Below are positions 1 through 8,995 of a stretch of DNA of 27,378 nt, piece by piece (the first letter of the stretch is position 1; the number at the start of each line of letters is the position of its first letter). The position numbers and the translations under genes are program-made. Source of the stretch: Gammaproteobacteria bacterium UBA1119 (lineage in GTDB: Bacteria > Pseudomonadota > Gammaproteobacteria > Pseudomonadales > Azotimanducaceae). Below the pieces are notes generated by a model. It worked only from the letters and a program-made list of their open reading frames with translations, was not told the DNA's origin and made no database searches. Location of the stretch: positions 11,364 to 38,741 of the forward strand of contig DCBA01000116.1 in NCBI GenBank assembly GCA_002313255.1, given 5' to 3'.

Positions 1-404
1 GCTACAGCTTCGGCTGAAGAGTGTTCGAACCTGCAATCTGAAAAGAGCGATCGCGCCTCGTCAATCGCGACTGCATCGATATCGATTCCCAGCGCTTCGA
101 ACCCGCACTGTCTCGCAGCCTCGACCGCAAAGCCAACGTTGCAACCGACATCAATGAAGCGCGATCCAACCACGCGCCTTTTGACACGACGAATGCGCCG
201 TCGAGCACGTCGCACCTTAGAGTCAAGCTTCTGACGGTATTGACCGGTTTTATAGTACTCACGGTAAAACTCACTCAGCTCGGCCGTGGTCGGCATGGGG
301 TCAACGTACGTTAATTCACACGTTTCGCACGTATACAAAGAAAACCCGTCTTTATGCCCAAAAGGGCGACCGGGGCCGGCAGCGCACGATGGGCACATAC
401 TCAT
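1..404 (-). CDS. Class I SAM-dependent methyltransferase with N-terminal zinc ribbon (partial, 3' end off window)
   Basis: An open frame of 134 codons runs off the left edge. Residues 4-29 carry two CxxC pairs (C4/C7 and C26/C29), a small zinc ribbon often found before methyltransferase domains. After a very basic linker (about residues 63-82) comes SAM-binding motif I, D85-V-G-C-N-V-G91, followed by an acidic strand end (LGIDID) typical of the class I Rossmann fold. The start ATG overlaps the stop of the upstream gene (TGATG), so translation is probably coupled. The neighbours suggest methylation of a sugar or envelope intermediate, but the substrate is not readable. The catalytic half lies outside the window. 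The fold is secure, the function is not. Confidence 0.8.
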   Translation of the reverse strand, partial: MSMCPSCAAGPGRPFGHKDGFSLYTCETCELTYVDPMPTTAELSEFYREYYKTGQYRQKLDSKVRRARRRIRRVKRRVVGSRFIDVGCNVGFAVEAARQCGFEALGIDIDAVAIDEARSLFSDCRFEHSSAEAV

Positions 405-1093
405 CAACGAGGTGTCCGCAATCTCAGCAACGCGTCGGGCCGAAACGGCACTCGAACGCGTATACGTACAGGCACCCATCGATCACGGTGCAGTCCAAGC
501 CAAACGTCCAGGCCACGTTGTTCTGCCTTGCCGTAGTTGAAGCGATACCGACATAGCTTGGTACTTCCGCGAAAGTGCGTTTTACCCTGTTTGACGAATG
601 TCTGCCGGCTTGCCGTACGTACCACTTCATACGCGTCTTCGCCGTCGTGGACCCAGGCCGCGTCAAAACAATGGTCTGTAAGGAACAGCACGGACATCAA
701 GTCCGAACCCTGCGGGTACTCGACTTCTCGGGATACACCGGAAGGTCGGTGAATCGTCGTCTTGCCGTGTGCAGCTAACGTAACCTTGCGCGAGTTTTTC
801 CGTTCTTCGAAAAGCAGATAGGCTCGCGTTCGTGGCATCTCCTCGACCATAAAACCAACCGCGGCGAACTTACCTCGCCAGCGAAAAAAACGCTCGATCG
901 CGCCACTTGTGCGCACGTCGCCAAACAATTCGTAGCGCCCTTTACTCAAGGTCATGTTCACTTCAAGCGTTCCCGCGGACAGGAAACCAACGCGGGCGTC
1001 GTAGACGAGCACTTGCGTGTCCTCGCTGACACCAAAGACCTCCAATGCAAAGGTCAGCAAGAACAAGACCCCATAGTTGATAGAACAATTCAT
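404..1093 (-). CDS. DUF3108-family exported protein
   Basis: A protein of about 229 residues from ATG 1093. That start leaves a hydrophobic leader of about 20 residues (NYGVLFLLTFALEVFG) at the very N-terminus, consistent with a signal peptide. The frame is open to 1129, and no candidate start has a strong ribosome site. The body is predicted mostly beta, with the DUF3108 pattern: an early VLVYDARVGF strand, a central DLMSVLF segment and a closing WVPVRIRVRVPF segment. DUF3108 proteins are periplasmic or outer-membrane-associated and of unknown function. It sits between an ELM1-family gene and a methyltransferase in an envelope operon, so a role in surface assembly is an inference. Confidence 0.75.
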   Translation of the reverse strand: MNCSINYGVLFLLTFALEVFGVSEDTQVLVYDARVGFLSAGTLEVNMTLSKGRYELFGDVRTSGAIERFFRWRGKFAAVGFMVEEMPRTRAYLLFEERKNSRKVTLAAHGKTTIHRPSGVSREVEYPQGSDLMSVLFLTDHCFDAAWVHDGEDAYEVVRTASRQTFVKQGKTHFRGSTKLCRYRFNYGKAEQRGLDVWLGLHRDRWVPVRIRVRVPFRPDALLRLRTPR

Positions 1094-1175
1094 CGGTTCG
1101 CTCGATTCGATCGCCATCCCTTCAGTCAATTATGAGAGCAATCGCAAGAATTCACATCGGTCAACACCCACGTGC

Positions 1176-2186
1176 TTAGCTAATTGAAAGCCTCCCCAAA
1201 ATCTCTTTTACCAGGGCGTTGTGATATTCGCGCGCTGGCGCAAACATTTTCGGAACCCGATCAAACTCGGCATCGACCTGAAGCCGCCGGCAAAAACCCA
1301 ACTGCGTGAATTTTTCCAAAACGTTGTTGTATCGCATATCGGGCCTGCCTCGACCGACTTCTAGGACCACGAGCGGCCGCTCGGCACTGATGCATTCGTT
1401 AATCATCGACATACTATCGTGCGTCACAAAGTTACAGTCGGCGGCGCCCAACAGCTTATGAAATATCGGCTCCGGTTTTTGGTGCCACCACACGGCATAC
1501 GCCAACGCGTGAGGCGCTATCGCCGAGCGCAGAGCGGACTCCCCCGAGGACGTCGTACGGCGAGATGTCGAAACCAGCCACCGAATATCCAGTTCACTCG
1601 CAATCCGAGTCATCCAGATACCTAGACTCGTCCAGTCTTGAACGCGATACCGAATACCAGCACCGTTGCCTCCACACGCTAGGCAAAACAACCGTTTGTC
1701 CCACGACACGGCCTCTTGTCGCCAACTCCTGCCTGCTTCCGCAACTTCCAACGCATCAACATTTGAGGGACTCAACGCCATCACGACGTTCGTGCCGCCC
1801 CCTGTCGGTTCGAGCGTCAGATGAGCCGAGAAAATATCGCCACCGAGACGTCGCCCTGAGCCTATAAATATATTGGGTACTCCAAAACGACGTTGTAAAA
1901 GGACATTCGCAAACGCCGTATTTCCCCCGGCCGACACAATGAGGTCCGGCAGACCGGTCGGATAATCAAGCGCATACGCCCAATCAAGCGCGCGCAAAGG
2001 ATCCATCGATCGTCCGATCCAGACGGGCAATATCTGCCGGCTGAGTATTCCAGCCCGCAACCGCAGAGGAACCTCGTCCACCTTTAACGCTCGGCGCTTG
2101 GCCATCCAATACATCAATCCGCGGGCCTGGTTGACGTGTCCGGGAACGCCGTCCGACAACAGCCAAACCTGGAGGGCGTCTGTCAT
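1176..2186 (-). CDS. ELM1 family protein (DUF1022 / GT-B-like)
   Basis: 336 residues from ATG 2186; a GTG at 2192 is in frame but the ATG overlaps the upstream stop as ATGA. The N-terminus (WLLSDGVPGHVNQARGL) and the C-terminal part (THDSMSMINECISAERPLVV) match the ELM1 family, named for a plant mitochondrial-fission protein. In bacteria the family resembles GT-B glycosyltransferases and lies in LPS or envelope clusters. The C-terminal segment is where a GT-B enzyme would bind a nucleotide-sugar. The gene follows a deacetylase and a GT4 glycosyltransferase in one operon, so a role in glycan transfer is likelier than any fission role. Activity is unproven for most members. Confidence 0.85.
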   Translation of the reverse strand: MTDALQVWLLSDGVPGHVNQARGLMYWMAKRRALKVDEVPLRLRAGILSRQILPVWIGRSMDPLRALDWAYALDYPTGLPDLIVSAGGNTAFANVLLQRRFGVPNIFIGSGRRLGGDIFSAHLTLEPTGGGTNVVMALSPSNVDALEVAEAGRSWRQEAVSWDKRLFCLACGGNGAGIRYRVQDWTSLGIWMTRIASELDIRWLVSTSRRTTSSGESALRSAIAPHALAYAVWWHQKPEPIFHKLLGAADCNFVTHDSMSMINECISAERPLVVLEVGRGRPDMRYNNVLEKFTQLGFCRRLQVDAEFDRVPKMFAPAREYHNALVKEILGRLSIS

Positions 2187-2995
2187 CCCCACAGCCCCCG
2201 AAAGCCGGTGCGCATACGCAGCACGAAAGCCAGCATATTGTCCTTCCCACTCACTTTGATCCGTTTCAATTCAAATGGCGTATTTGTGATATCCAACGTT
2301 ATACCGGGCTCAGTCGTAACGGCTGTAGTAAATCCAGCCTCACGGACCAGGTCTACATCGCCTGGATCGTAGGGCCCAAACGGGTACGCGAAACTGTTAA
2401 CCACGGCCGAAAATGTCTCGGCCAACCGCCGTTTACTGCCTGCGATTTCTTCCCGCTTTAGCTCATCCGGCAGGCCCGGCAGATAGGCGTGTGTTTCAGT
2501 GTGCGCTCCAAGCTCCCAACGACCCGAGTCCAACATCGTCCTCACGTGTTCGTCCGTCAATTTGTCTTCACGCCCGAGTTCACCATCTCGATGGTTTGGA
2601 TTTTTGTCTGCCGACCAGTCGCGCCCGTGACGGTCGACGACGAGGTACAAGGTTGCTTTCGCATCGTACTTTTCGAGAATGGCGTGGACACGGGTGTAAT
2701 TGTCGAGATAACCGTCGTCAAATGTGATCGCAACCGATTTTGGCGCACAGTGTTGCAACAGATCAGAAACAAGAATGAACGTCCAACCATCATCTCGTAA
2801 CCACTTGATCTGCCGCTCGAATGATTTCGGATGGACGCGTAATTTGTTGAATCGAGCTCTAGGAACTGAAACAGCAATCATGTGGTACATCAGCACCCGC
2901 GGCATAATGTCAGCAACTTTTCTCCTCCACCACGCATATCGAAGCGAGCCCCAGATCAGGGCCACACACGCCGCGATCGCGACAACGGTCGTCAT
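2183..2995 (-). CDS. Membrane-anchored polysaccharide deacetylase (NodB domain)
   Basis: 270 residues from ATG 2995, which overlaps the stop of the glycosyltransferase (ATGA). A longer frame from 3034 would overlap that gene by 43 bases and is less likely. Residues 1-22 form one hydrophobic segment, probably a signal anchor. The NodB fold follows: an early LMYHMI strand, the FDDG motif (D93, D94), the metal histidines in GAHTETH (H165, H169), and an AYPFGPYD motif. These are the residues family-4 carbohydrate esterases use to bind zinc and remove N-acetyl groups from sugars. It probably edits a glycan at or outside the inner membrane, together with the GT4 and ELM1-type neighbours. Confidence 0.88.
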   Translation of the reverse strand: MTTVVAIAACVALIWGSLRYAWWRRKVADIMPRVLMYHMIAVSVPRARFNKLRVHPKSFERQIKWLRDDGWTFILVSDLLQHCAPKSVAITFDDGYLDNYTRVHAILEKYDAKATLYLVVDRHGRDWSADKNPNHRDGELGREDKLTDEHVRTMLDSGRWELGAHTETHAYLPGLPDELKREEIAGSKRRLAETFSAVVNSFAYPFGPYDPGDVDLVREAGFTTAVTTEPGITLDITNTPFELKRIKVSGKDNMLAFVLRMRTGFRGLWG

Positions 2996-4092
2996 GAAGA
3001 CAATTCTTGATACATAGCGATAGTTTGCCGGCACATGTTTTGCAAAGTGAATTCGTGGTTAGCGATCAATGGTGGGCTCTCCAAGAACGATTCAATCCGC
3101 GCTACGACATCCCTCGGCTTATCCGGATCTACCGCCCCGTCAGGGCATACTTCGTTAAGAATTTCGCCAACACCACCGTGTCTATAGCCCACTACGGGCG
3201 TCCCTAACGAAAGCGCTTCCAGCACGGTACGGCCAAACGATTCTGGCCGCGTCGAAAGCGAAAGCACAATATCGGCAACCGACATAATCTCTCGAAGATC
3301 CGAACGATGACCTAAAAAGACAATGTGTTTGCTCAATACCGGATCGTTTCGAACCGTACTCTGGATCCCACGAGCGTATCGGCGTCGTTTGGGGTCGGCA
3401 CCACCGACTACTGCGACTCGTACATCACGCCCATTGCCCACCAGCGACCGGACTAAAGGGAAGAGCGCTTCGTGTCCTTTCAGGCGTGTCAGTCGACCTG
3501 GCAATACCAGAGTCGGCGCACGTGGCGTCGAACCCCAGGCTCGATTCCATGTGTCGAGCCACGCTTGACGGGGTCGATATCCCGGAAAGTAAACGTTGGG
3601 ATCAATGCCGCGTTGTATGACGCGCACCTTGTCTGGCGGATCAACGACATAGTGATCTTCCAAGTATTGACGTGCGGTACGCGAGACCACCTCGACACGC
3701 TCGCCGCGAGATACCACTGCACTGTATCGATTGACACTATGTAAGCCGTGCACGCTGGTAACGAGTCTGGGCCGACTCCCTACCGGCATCTTCTTCCAGA
3801 TGTGCCAACAGAGCCATGCAGGTAGACGGGATCGTGGATGGATGACATCGGGACGTTCGATTTCCAACCAACGTTTTAACGTTGCCAACGAGCCGAGCGT
3901 TTTAATTGATTTATCCGCCACCGACATAACAACGTGGCGTGCCCCGACGCGTTCCACTTCGTCTACAAGGCGTCCACCTTGAGATATCAAGACCGCTTCG
4001 TGACCCGACGCTACCAGCGCGGTAGCGACCTCGATGCTACCGCGTTCAACACCCCCGCTTTCTAACCGTGGCACGACTTGTACGATTTTCAT
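2992..4092 (-). CDS. GT4-family glycosyltransferase
   Basis: 366 residues, GT-B fold. The N-terminus MKIVQVVPRLESGGVERG is the usual GT4 opening with its glycine-rich acceptor loop. The C-terminal nucleotide-sugar domain begins near LVLPGRLTRLKG (about 196-206) and carries the E-x7-E signature (E284 in PESFGRTVLE to E292), followed by SLGTPVVG. Such enzymes transfer a sugar from a nucleotide-sugar to a lipid or glycan acceptor in the cytoplasm with retention of configuration. It is first in the operon with the deacetylase, ELM1-family, DUF3108 and methyltransferase genes. Donor and acceptor cannot be read from the sequence. The start has no clear ribosome site. Confidence 0.9.
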   Translation of the reverse strand: MKIVQVVPRLESGGVERGSIEVATALVASGHEAVLISQGGRLVDEVERVGARHVVMSVADKSIKTLGSLATLKRWLEIERPDVIHPRSRLPAWLCWHIWKKMPVGSRPRLVTSVHGLHSVNRYSAVVSRGERVEVVSRTARQYLEDHYVVDPPDKVRVIQRGIDPNVYFPGYRPRQAWLDTWNRAWGSTPRAPTLVLPGRLTRLKGHEALFPLVRSLVGNGRDVRVAVVGGADPKRRRYARGIQSTVRNDPVLSKHIVFLGHRSDLREIMSVADIVLSLSTRPESFGRTVLEALSLGTPVVGYRHGGVGEILNEVCPDGAVDPDKPRDVVARIESFLESPPLIANHEFTLQNMCRQTIAMYQELSS

Positions 4093-4174
4093 CGGCGCAG
4101 CAAGACCACTCTATCCGCGCACCAAGATAGTCGCCCGGCCGCCTACCATCCAAACTATGCCAATCCGAGCAAGG

Positions 4175-4789
4175 TTATTGCCCGTACCGGGGTGCCGATC
4201 GTAGATACGATTCCTCCTCCGTAGTTGACTGCCGCAGCATGGCCGCATTTCGATGCGGGAATCGTCCAAAGCGTTGGATCAAATCACGATGGCCTTTGGC
4301 ATGGTTGACGAACGATTGCACAAACGGTTTCCAGTCGTCTGATACACGGTCGACCATCAGCTCATAAGTATTGACGGCCCGATCTTGATCAATTGGACTT
4401 TCGCTATGGGTGAACGGATGACAAAGAAAAACTTTTCCCGGAACCGACAATTGGTCGTCAAATTCTCGGTCGAGCGCTCGCACCGTAATCGCCCGCGCCA
4501 GACTGTCCTGTCCGAATGCCTCCCGCTGACCCCGAAACATGTTTCTAGAAAATTGATCCAATACAATGACCACGGCCAACGCGCCCTCGGCGCCCTCGCC
4601 CCAATGCAAAAGCCGCCCGTTCCGAATCGACGCATGCACGTCTTCGAATCGATCTTTGATGGCGCAGTCAATTTGGATCGTTGCTCGATACCAAAAACGG
4701 TTACGCGCATGGGCAGCAGCGGGATCGGATTCGGTGTCACCAAGCCAGTACGCAATCACGTCGACCGGCTCGTGCGCGTCTTCAGACAT
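4175..4789 (-). CDS. DUF924 family protein
   Basis: 204 residues. It matches DUF924 along most of its length: an N-terminal segment VIAYWLGD (the family usually has FWFG), a central VIVLDQFSRNMFRG, then FLCHPFTHSESP and a late HAKGHRDLIQRFGRFPHRN. The family is all-alpha, TPR-like and of unknown function, and is common in Proteobacteria. It ends 82 bases before the GT4 gene on the same strand, so it may be transcribed with the envelope operon or simply lie upstream of it. Its start faces the amidohydrolase at 4981 across 191 bases. No signal peptide or membrane segment is visible. Confidence 0.85.
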   Translation of the reverse strand: MSEDAHEPVDVIAYWLGDTESDPAAAHARNRFWYRATIQIDCAIKDRFEDVHASIRNGRLLHWGEGAEGALAVVIVLDQFSRNMFRGQREAFGQDSLARAITVRALDREFDDQLSVPGKVFLCHPFTHSESPIDQDRAVNTYELMVDRVSDDWKPFVQSFVNHAKGHRDLIQRFGRFPHRNAAMLRQSTTEEESYLRSAPRYGQ

Positions 4790-4980
4790 CGTACTATTGT
4801 ACCTAACGCGGACCCACTACAGGCGCACCATTAACTTAACCAACACCGCCGCTCGCGCATCAGAAGCACGAGAGCGTTGTCATTCTTCGCTCGGAATCCC
4901 GTGTCCGGGTTTCGAGACGTTCCGGATCCACTACGCCGCCGGGTGCGCTACTATCGCGTCACACACGGTATGGAAGCGTG
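4790..4980. other. Divergent intergenic region with probable promoters
   Basis: 191 bases separate the DUF924 gene (minus) from the first amidohydrolase (plus), so at least two outward promoters are expected. On the plus strand TACTAT at 4949-4954 is a fair -10 candidate about 27 bases before the start, but no good -35 lies 16-18 bases upstream. TTGTCA at 4877-4882 is a good -35 match without a partner. No long repeat or obvious operator was seen. Confidence 0.3.
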
Positions 4981-6225
4981 ATGCCCATGACAATCCCGCA
5001 ACCCGATGCAAACAACGTCTGGCGGCTAGAAACCCCGGGCATCGAAGGCTGGTCCAGAACAGCGCGACCGGATGATCCCGACAAATACTTCATGGTTTCG
5101 ACGGACGGACATGTGCAAGAACCCGCAGACCTTTGGCGAACGCGCATAGACAAAAAATTCCGAGAGCGATTACCAGGAGTCGCCGTCGACGCCAAAGGTA
5201 AGAAATTTCAGAAAACGGAAGGCTTTAGGCCGCTGCGTATTCGCAACATTGAGTTCCAGGGGGAGGACTTGCTGCGCAATCAGTCGGGTGCCCTACCGGA
5301 GGATCGGATTCGAGACTTGGCGGCCGACGGTGTCGATGCCGAAATCCTTTTTCCAAACAAAGGCCTCACCGTCTGGGCAACCCCCGACCCAGCTTTCAGT
5401 CAAGCGATGTGTCGTGTATGGAACGAGTGGGCATGGGAAGTCTTCGGAAGCTACAACGATCGTCTATCACCCATGGCATGCGTGGCATCCGCCGACATAC
5501 CCGGTGCCATTCAGGAAATACAGCGTTGCGCCGAACTTGGGTTTCGAGGACTCTCTCTACCGTGTAAACCCGTTTGGGGTGCACCAGATCACGAACATTT
5601 GAATTACAACTTACCGGAATTCGATTCCTTGTGGGCCGCGATCCAAGAGGTCGAACTTCCGGTCACGTTCCACGTTTCCACCGGACGCGATCCGCGGACG
5701 TCGAGGGGAAACGGTGGCGCCGTAATCAATTATGCCGTCCACTCACTCGCACCGACCATGGAACCGATTGCCAACCTTTGCGCGTCGGGCGCACTCGATC
5801 GATTTCCGAACTTACGTTTCGGCAGTGTCGAAGCAGGGATTGGCTGGGTTCCTTGGGCCATTTGGGCGCTCGACGAAGCCTACCGAAAGCATCACATGTG
5901 GGTTCGACCCACATTGTCTAAGTTGCCGAGTGATTTCTTTCGAAGCAATGGCTTCGCCACGTTCCAAGAAGATAAGCCCGGGCTCGATCTCGCACGCGAA
6001 CATGGACTCATCGACAATTTTATGTGGGCCAATGATTACCCCCATCATGAAGGGACATGGCCACACTCCGCCGAGGCAATCGAACGGACCATGGGGCATC
6101 TATCGGATCATGAACGTGCCAACGTTCTTGGGTTGAACGCGGCCCGAATCTTTAAGTTCCCGATCCCGGAACGCTACCATACGCAAGAAGATGTCGCCGC
6201 TGTCGTCGCTCGAAAACAAATCTAA
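4981..6225 (+). CDS. Amidohydrolase-2 (COG2159) family protein
   Basis: 414 residues from ATG 4981. GGAAG lies four bases upstream; an in-frame GTG at 4978 and an ATG at 4987 are alternatives. The fold is a metal-dependent TIM barrel. The first metal motif reads STDGHVQEP (D42-x-H44), a middle barrel histidine lies in TFHVSTG (H231), and the late acid is in NDYPHHEG (D352, then H355/H356). This D-x-H subgroup, ending in DYPH-EG, is related to ACMSD-type decarboxylases and hydrolases, but most members have no known substrate. It opens the long plus-strand catabolic run. A related protein is encoded at 19972. Acting on a ring-cleavage or carboxylated intermediate is an inference. Confidence 0.85.
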   Translation: MPMTIPQPDANNVWRLETPGIEGWSRTARPDDPDKYFMVSTDGHVQEPADLWRTRIDKKFRERLPGVAVDAKGKKFQKTEGFRPLRIRNIEFQGEDLLRNQSGALPEDRIRDLAADGVDAEILFPNKGLTVWATPDPAFSQAMCRVWNEWAWEVFGSYNDRLSPMACVASADIPGAIQEIQRCAELGFRGLSLPCKPVWGAPDHEHLNYNLPEFDSLWAAIQEVELPVTFHVSTGRDPRTSRGNGGAVINYAVHSLAPTMEPIANLCASGALDRFPNLRFGSVEAGIGWVPWAIWALDEAYRKHHMWVRPTLSKLPSDFFRSNGFATFQEDKPGLDLAREHGLIDNFMWANDYPHHEGTWPHSAEAIERTMGHLSDHERANVLGLNAARIFKFPIPERYHTQEDVAAVVARKQI

Positions 6226-6263
6226 GGGCGCCACCACAGTCTTTTTACTATGCCCGAACACGC

Positions 6264-6980
6264 GTGACCGTTCGCATCAAAAACCGTATTGCCCTGATCA
6301 CCGGCGCCGCCTCGGGTATCGGTAAAGCGACCGCGGATCTTTTTGAGGCCGAAGGTGCCGTCGTTATACGGACCGACATCGCCGATGGTAATCACCATAA
6401 ACTCGATGTCTCGAAAGCGTCAGATTGGTGTAGCTTCATCGATTCTATCGAACATGAACACATCGACATTGTCGTGAATAACGCGGGGATCTCTCCCCAC
6501 GACAACATCGAAAATCTAGACATGGCGACATGGGACACTATCCGCGGCGTCGTTCTCGATGGTGTCATGTTGGGATGCAAGCACACGCTACCTCTACTGA
6601 AAAAGAGTACCTATGGTGCAATCGTTAACGTGTCATCAGTCGCCGGTATAGTTGGCGCGAGCGAGTACACCTCGTACGGAGCCGCTAAGGCTGGTGTCCG
6701 AAACGTCACCAAGTCGGTCGCCCTTCACTGCGCGCGAATGCACTATAACGTGCGTTGCAATTCCGTCCATCCGGGTTCAATCGACACCCCCATACTGGAT
6801 GCTGACAAAGCGAAATACGGCGTGGAGAAGGTCGTTCAAGTTCGAGCCAAGACTATTCCGATGGGTCGCCTGGGCCGTGCCCGAGAAGTCGCCGACGCGA
6901 TCCTATTTCTAGCGAGCGACGATGCCAGTTTTATTACCGGAACCGAGCTGGTCGTCGACGGAGGATTCACCGCTCGCTAG
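6264..6980 (+). CDS. Short-chain dehydrogenase/reductase (SDR)
   Basis: 238 residues from GTG 6264. An ATG at 6250 is out of frame and meets a stop after five codons. All classical SDR landmarks are present: the nucleotide motif TGAASGIG (14-21), NNAG, the catalytic Ser in VSSVAG, and YGAAKAG with Tyr and Lys. An acid at the end of the second strand (RTD) suggests NAD(H) rather than NADP(H). It ends with the usual ELVVDGGF. SDRs of this type oxidise secondary alcohols or reduce ketones. It lies 38 bases after the amidohydrolase and just before the alkylsulfatase, so oxidising the alcohol released by sulfate removal is an attractive but unproven role. Confidence 0.9.
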   Translation: MTVRIKNRIALITGAASGIGKATADLFEAEGAVVIRTDIADGNHHKLDVSKASDWCSFIDSIEHEHIDIVVNNAGISPHDNIENLDMATWDTIRGVVLDGVMLGCKHTLPLLKKSTYGAIVNVSSVAGIVGASEYTSYGAAKAGVRNVTKSVALHCARMHYNVRCNSVHPGSIDTPILDADKAKYGVEKVVQVRAKTIPMGRLGRAREVADAILFLASDDASFITGTELVVDGGFTAR

Positions 6981-7043
6981 CAAATTCCGGTCTTCTTTAC
7001 TTGGTTGGTAACATGTTCTCTACCCACGTCAGAGGCGCCCATC

Positions 7044-8963
7044 ATGGTCGACAGCAAACCCGCAACCGATGCCACAATTGCAGCGAATCGCCACGTCCTC
7101 GAAGAACTTGATTTCACCGATACAGCGAGCTTTGAGAATGCTCAACGCGGTTTCATCGCAACCATCGACCCCATCAAGATCGCGCACAATGAAGCCGATC
7201 GATTGGTATTCGACCTCAGCTCCACAGAGTTTCTGGAACACCAAGCACCCGACACCGTAAATCCGAGTTTATGGCGCCAAGCGCAGTTAAATGCCCAACA
7301 CCATGGACTATTCGAGGTTGTGGATGGCATTTACCAGGTCAGATCATTTGATCTTGCCAACATGACATTAATTCGGGGCGACACCGGTTGGATCGTGATC
7401 GATCCGCTAACCTCGAGCGAAACATCGAGCGCCGCTCTCGCACTCGCAAACAAACACCTCGGACACCGAGAGGTCGTTGCCGTGGTTCATACCCACAGCC
7501 ACGCCGATCACTTTGCGGGGATATTGGGTGTCGTCGATCCAAGCGATGTCGCGTCGGGAAAGATCCCGATCTTTGCACCGGTAGATTACGTCGACGAGGC
7601 ACTCGATGAAAATGTGCTGGCGGGTAACGTCATGAATCGACGTGCAACCTATATGTACGGCAACTTGCTCGAACCCTCGGCCACAGGATTCGTAACCGCG
7701 GGACTGGGAGCTGCCTTATCGATGGGATCGACCGGATTTATCCCGCCAACAGAAATCATCAGGACCACGGGGGAGACTCGAACTATTGACGGTGTCGAGT
7801 TTGAATTCCAAATGACAATGGGAACCGAAGCGCCCGCTGAAATGGTGTTTTACTTTCCGCAGTTCAATGCGCTCTGCATGTCGGAGATCACGTCGCACCA
7901 TCTTCACAATGTTTATACCCCCCGAGGTGCCCAGGTGCGCGACGCGCTGGCATGGGCAGCGCAAATTAATGAGTCCATCGAGCTATTTGGCGACCGCCTC
8001 GAACTTCAATTCGCGAGTCATCATTGGCCGATCTGGGGTCGTGAAAAAGCGCTGGAGTTCCTCCGAAAGCAACGGGATATGTATAAGTACATCCACGACC
8101 AATCACTGCGCTTGGCAAACCATGGCTACCGCATGGAGGAAATCGCGGAACAGGTCAAGCTACCGGAATCGCTAAGCAAAGAATTCTACAACCGGGATTA
8201 CTACGGCACCGTTCACCATAACGCGCGGGCGGTTTACGTTAAGTACCTAGGTTACTTTGATGGCAATCCCTCCCACTTGTATCAACTGCCACCTGCGGAG
8301 GCCGCCCACCGTTACGTTCGATTCATGGGTGGCGCAGATGCCATCGTCGCCCAAGCGACCGAGTCGTTTGAGACAGGAGACTACCGCTGGGTTGCCGAAG
8401 TCCTCGATCACGTGGCCGTTGCTGATCCCACACACGAACCGGCACGCAATTTATTAGCCGACGCTCTCGAGCAGCTCGGATACCAAGCTGAATCCGCACC
8501 CTGGAGAAATTTTTTTCTTAGCGGAACCAAAGAGTTACGTGAGGGAGTGAGAAAAAGATCGAACTTTTCTGCCAGCGAAGCGATGGCCAGTGGCATACCA
8601 CTTTCAAATCTTTTTAGGACGATTGCCGTGCGTCTCAACGGCCCCAAGGCAGCCGCTCATCGCATTCAGCTTGCGCTCAATTTTCTGGATATTGAGACCC
8701 CATGGCTGGTGACCGTCGAAAACGGTGTCTTGCACGCGCACTCGAACAAAGAGGTCCCGTCGCCGGACGCTTCGCTCGTATTGACGACCTTGAACTTTAA
8801 GAGACTCATGCTCGGATTAACGGACGCCGCTGCACTCATCGGCGCCGGTGAGCTGTCCGTCGATGGCGATGCCTCTGTTTTATTGACCTTCGCGGGACTC
8901 TTTGACCAATTCGATCGTGGCTTCCCCTTAGTCGGCGCCAGACCCGAGATCGTACCTTCCTGA
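7044..8963 (+). CDS. Alkyl sulfatase, SdsA1/type III, metallo-beta-lactamase fold
   Basis: 639 residues from ATG 7044, which has AGAGGCG seven bases upstream; an in-frame TTG at 7005 adds an unlikely tail. The catalytic domain has THSHADHFAG (H151, H153, D155, H156), then E262, E281 in CMSEIT and H326 in SHHWP. The order and spacing match the two-zinc site of SdsA1-type sulfatases. After it come a helical dimerisation part (about 370-500) and a C-terminal SCP2-like domain that shields long aliphatic chains. These enzymes hydrolyse primary or secondary alkyl sulfates to alcohol and sulfate. Known members such as SdsA1 are exported, but no signal peptide is visible here. The SDR before it could oxidise the alcohol. 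Confidence 0.92.
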   Translation: MVDSKPATDATIAANRHVLEELDFTDTASFENAQRGFIATIDPIKIAHNEADRLVFDLSSTEFLEHQAPDTVNPSLWRQAQLNAQHHGLFEVVDGIYQVRSFDLANMTLIRGDTGWIVIDPLTSSETSSAALALANKHLGHREVVAVVHTHSHADHFAGILGVVDPSDVASGKIPIFAPVDYVDEALDENVLAGNVMNRRATYMYGNLLEPSATGFVTAGLGAALSMGSTGFIPPTEIIRTTGETRTIDGVEFEFQMTMGTEAPAEMVFYFPQFNALCMSEITSHHLHNVYTPRGAQVRDALAWAAQINESIELFGDRLELQFASHHWPIWGREKALEFLRKQRDMYKYIHDQSLRLANHGYRMEEIAEQVKLPESLSKEFYNRDYYGTVHHNARAVYVKYLGYFDGNPSHLYQLPPAEAAHRYVRFMGGADAIVAQATESFETGDYRWVAEVLDHVAVADPTHEPARNLLADALEQLGYQAESAPWRNFFLSGTKELREGVRKRSNFSASEAMASGIPLSNLFRTIAVRLNGPKAAAHRIQLALNFLDIETPWLVTVENGVLHAHSNKEVPSPDASLVLTTLNFKRLMLGLTDAAALIGAGELSVDGDASVLLTFAGLFDQFDRGFPLVGARPEIVPS

Positions 8964-8995
8964 TAAGATCGACGTTTGCCGTAGTTAGGGTTTGT

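Noticed and set aside
6250..6267. ATG 6250 as the start of the first SDR
   Set aside because: It is in a different frame and reaches TGA after five codons; GTG 6264 is in frame with the SDR.
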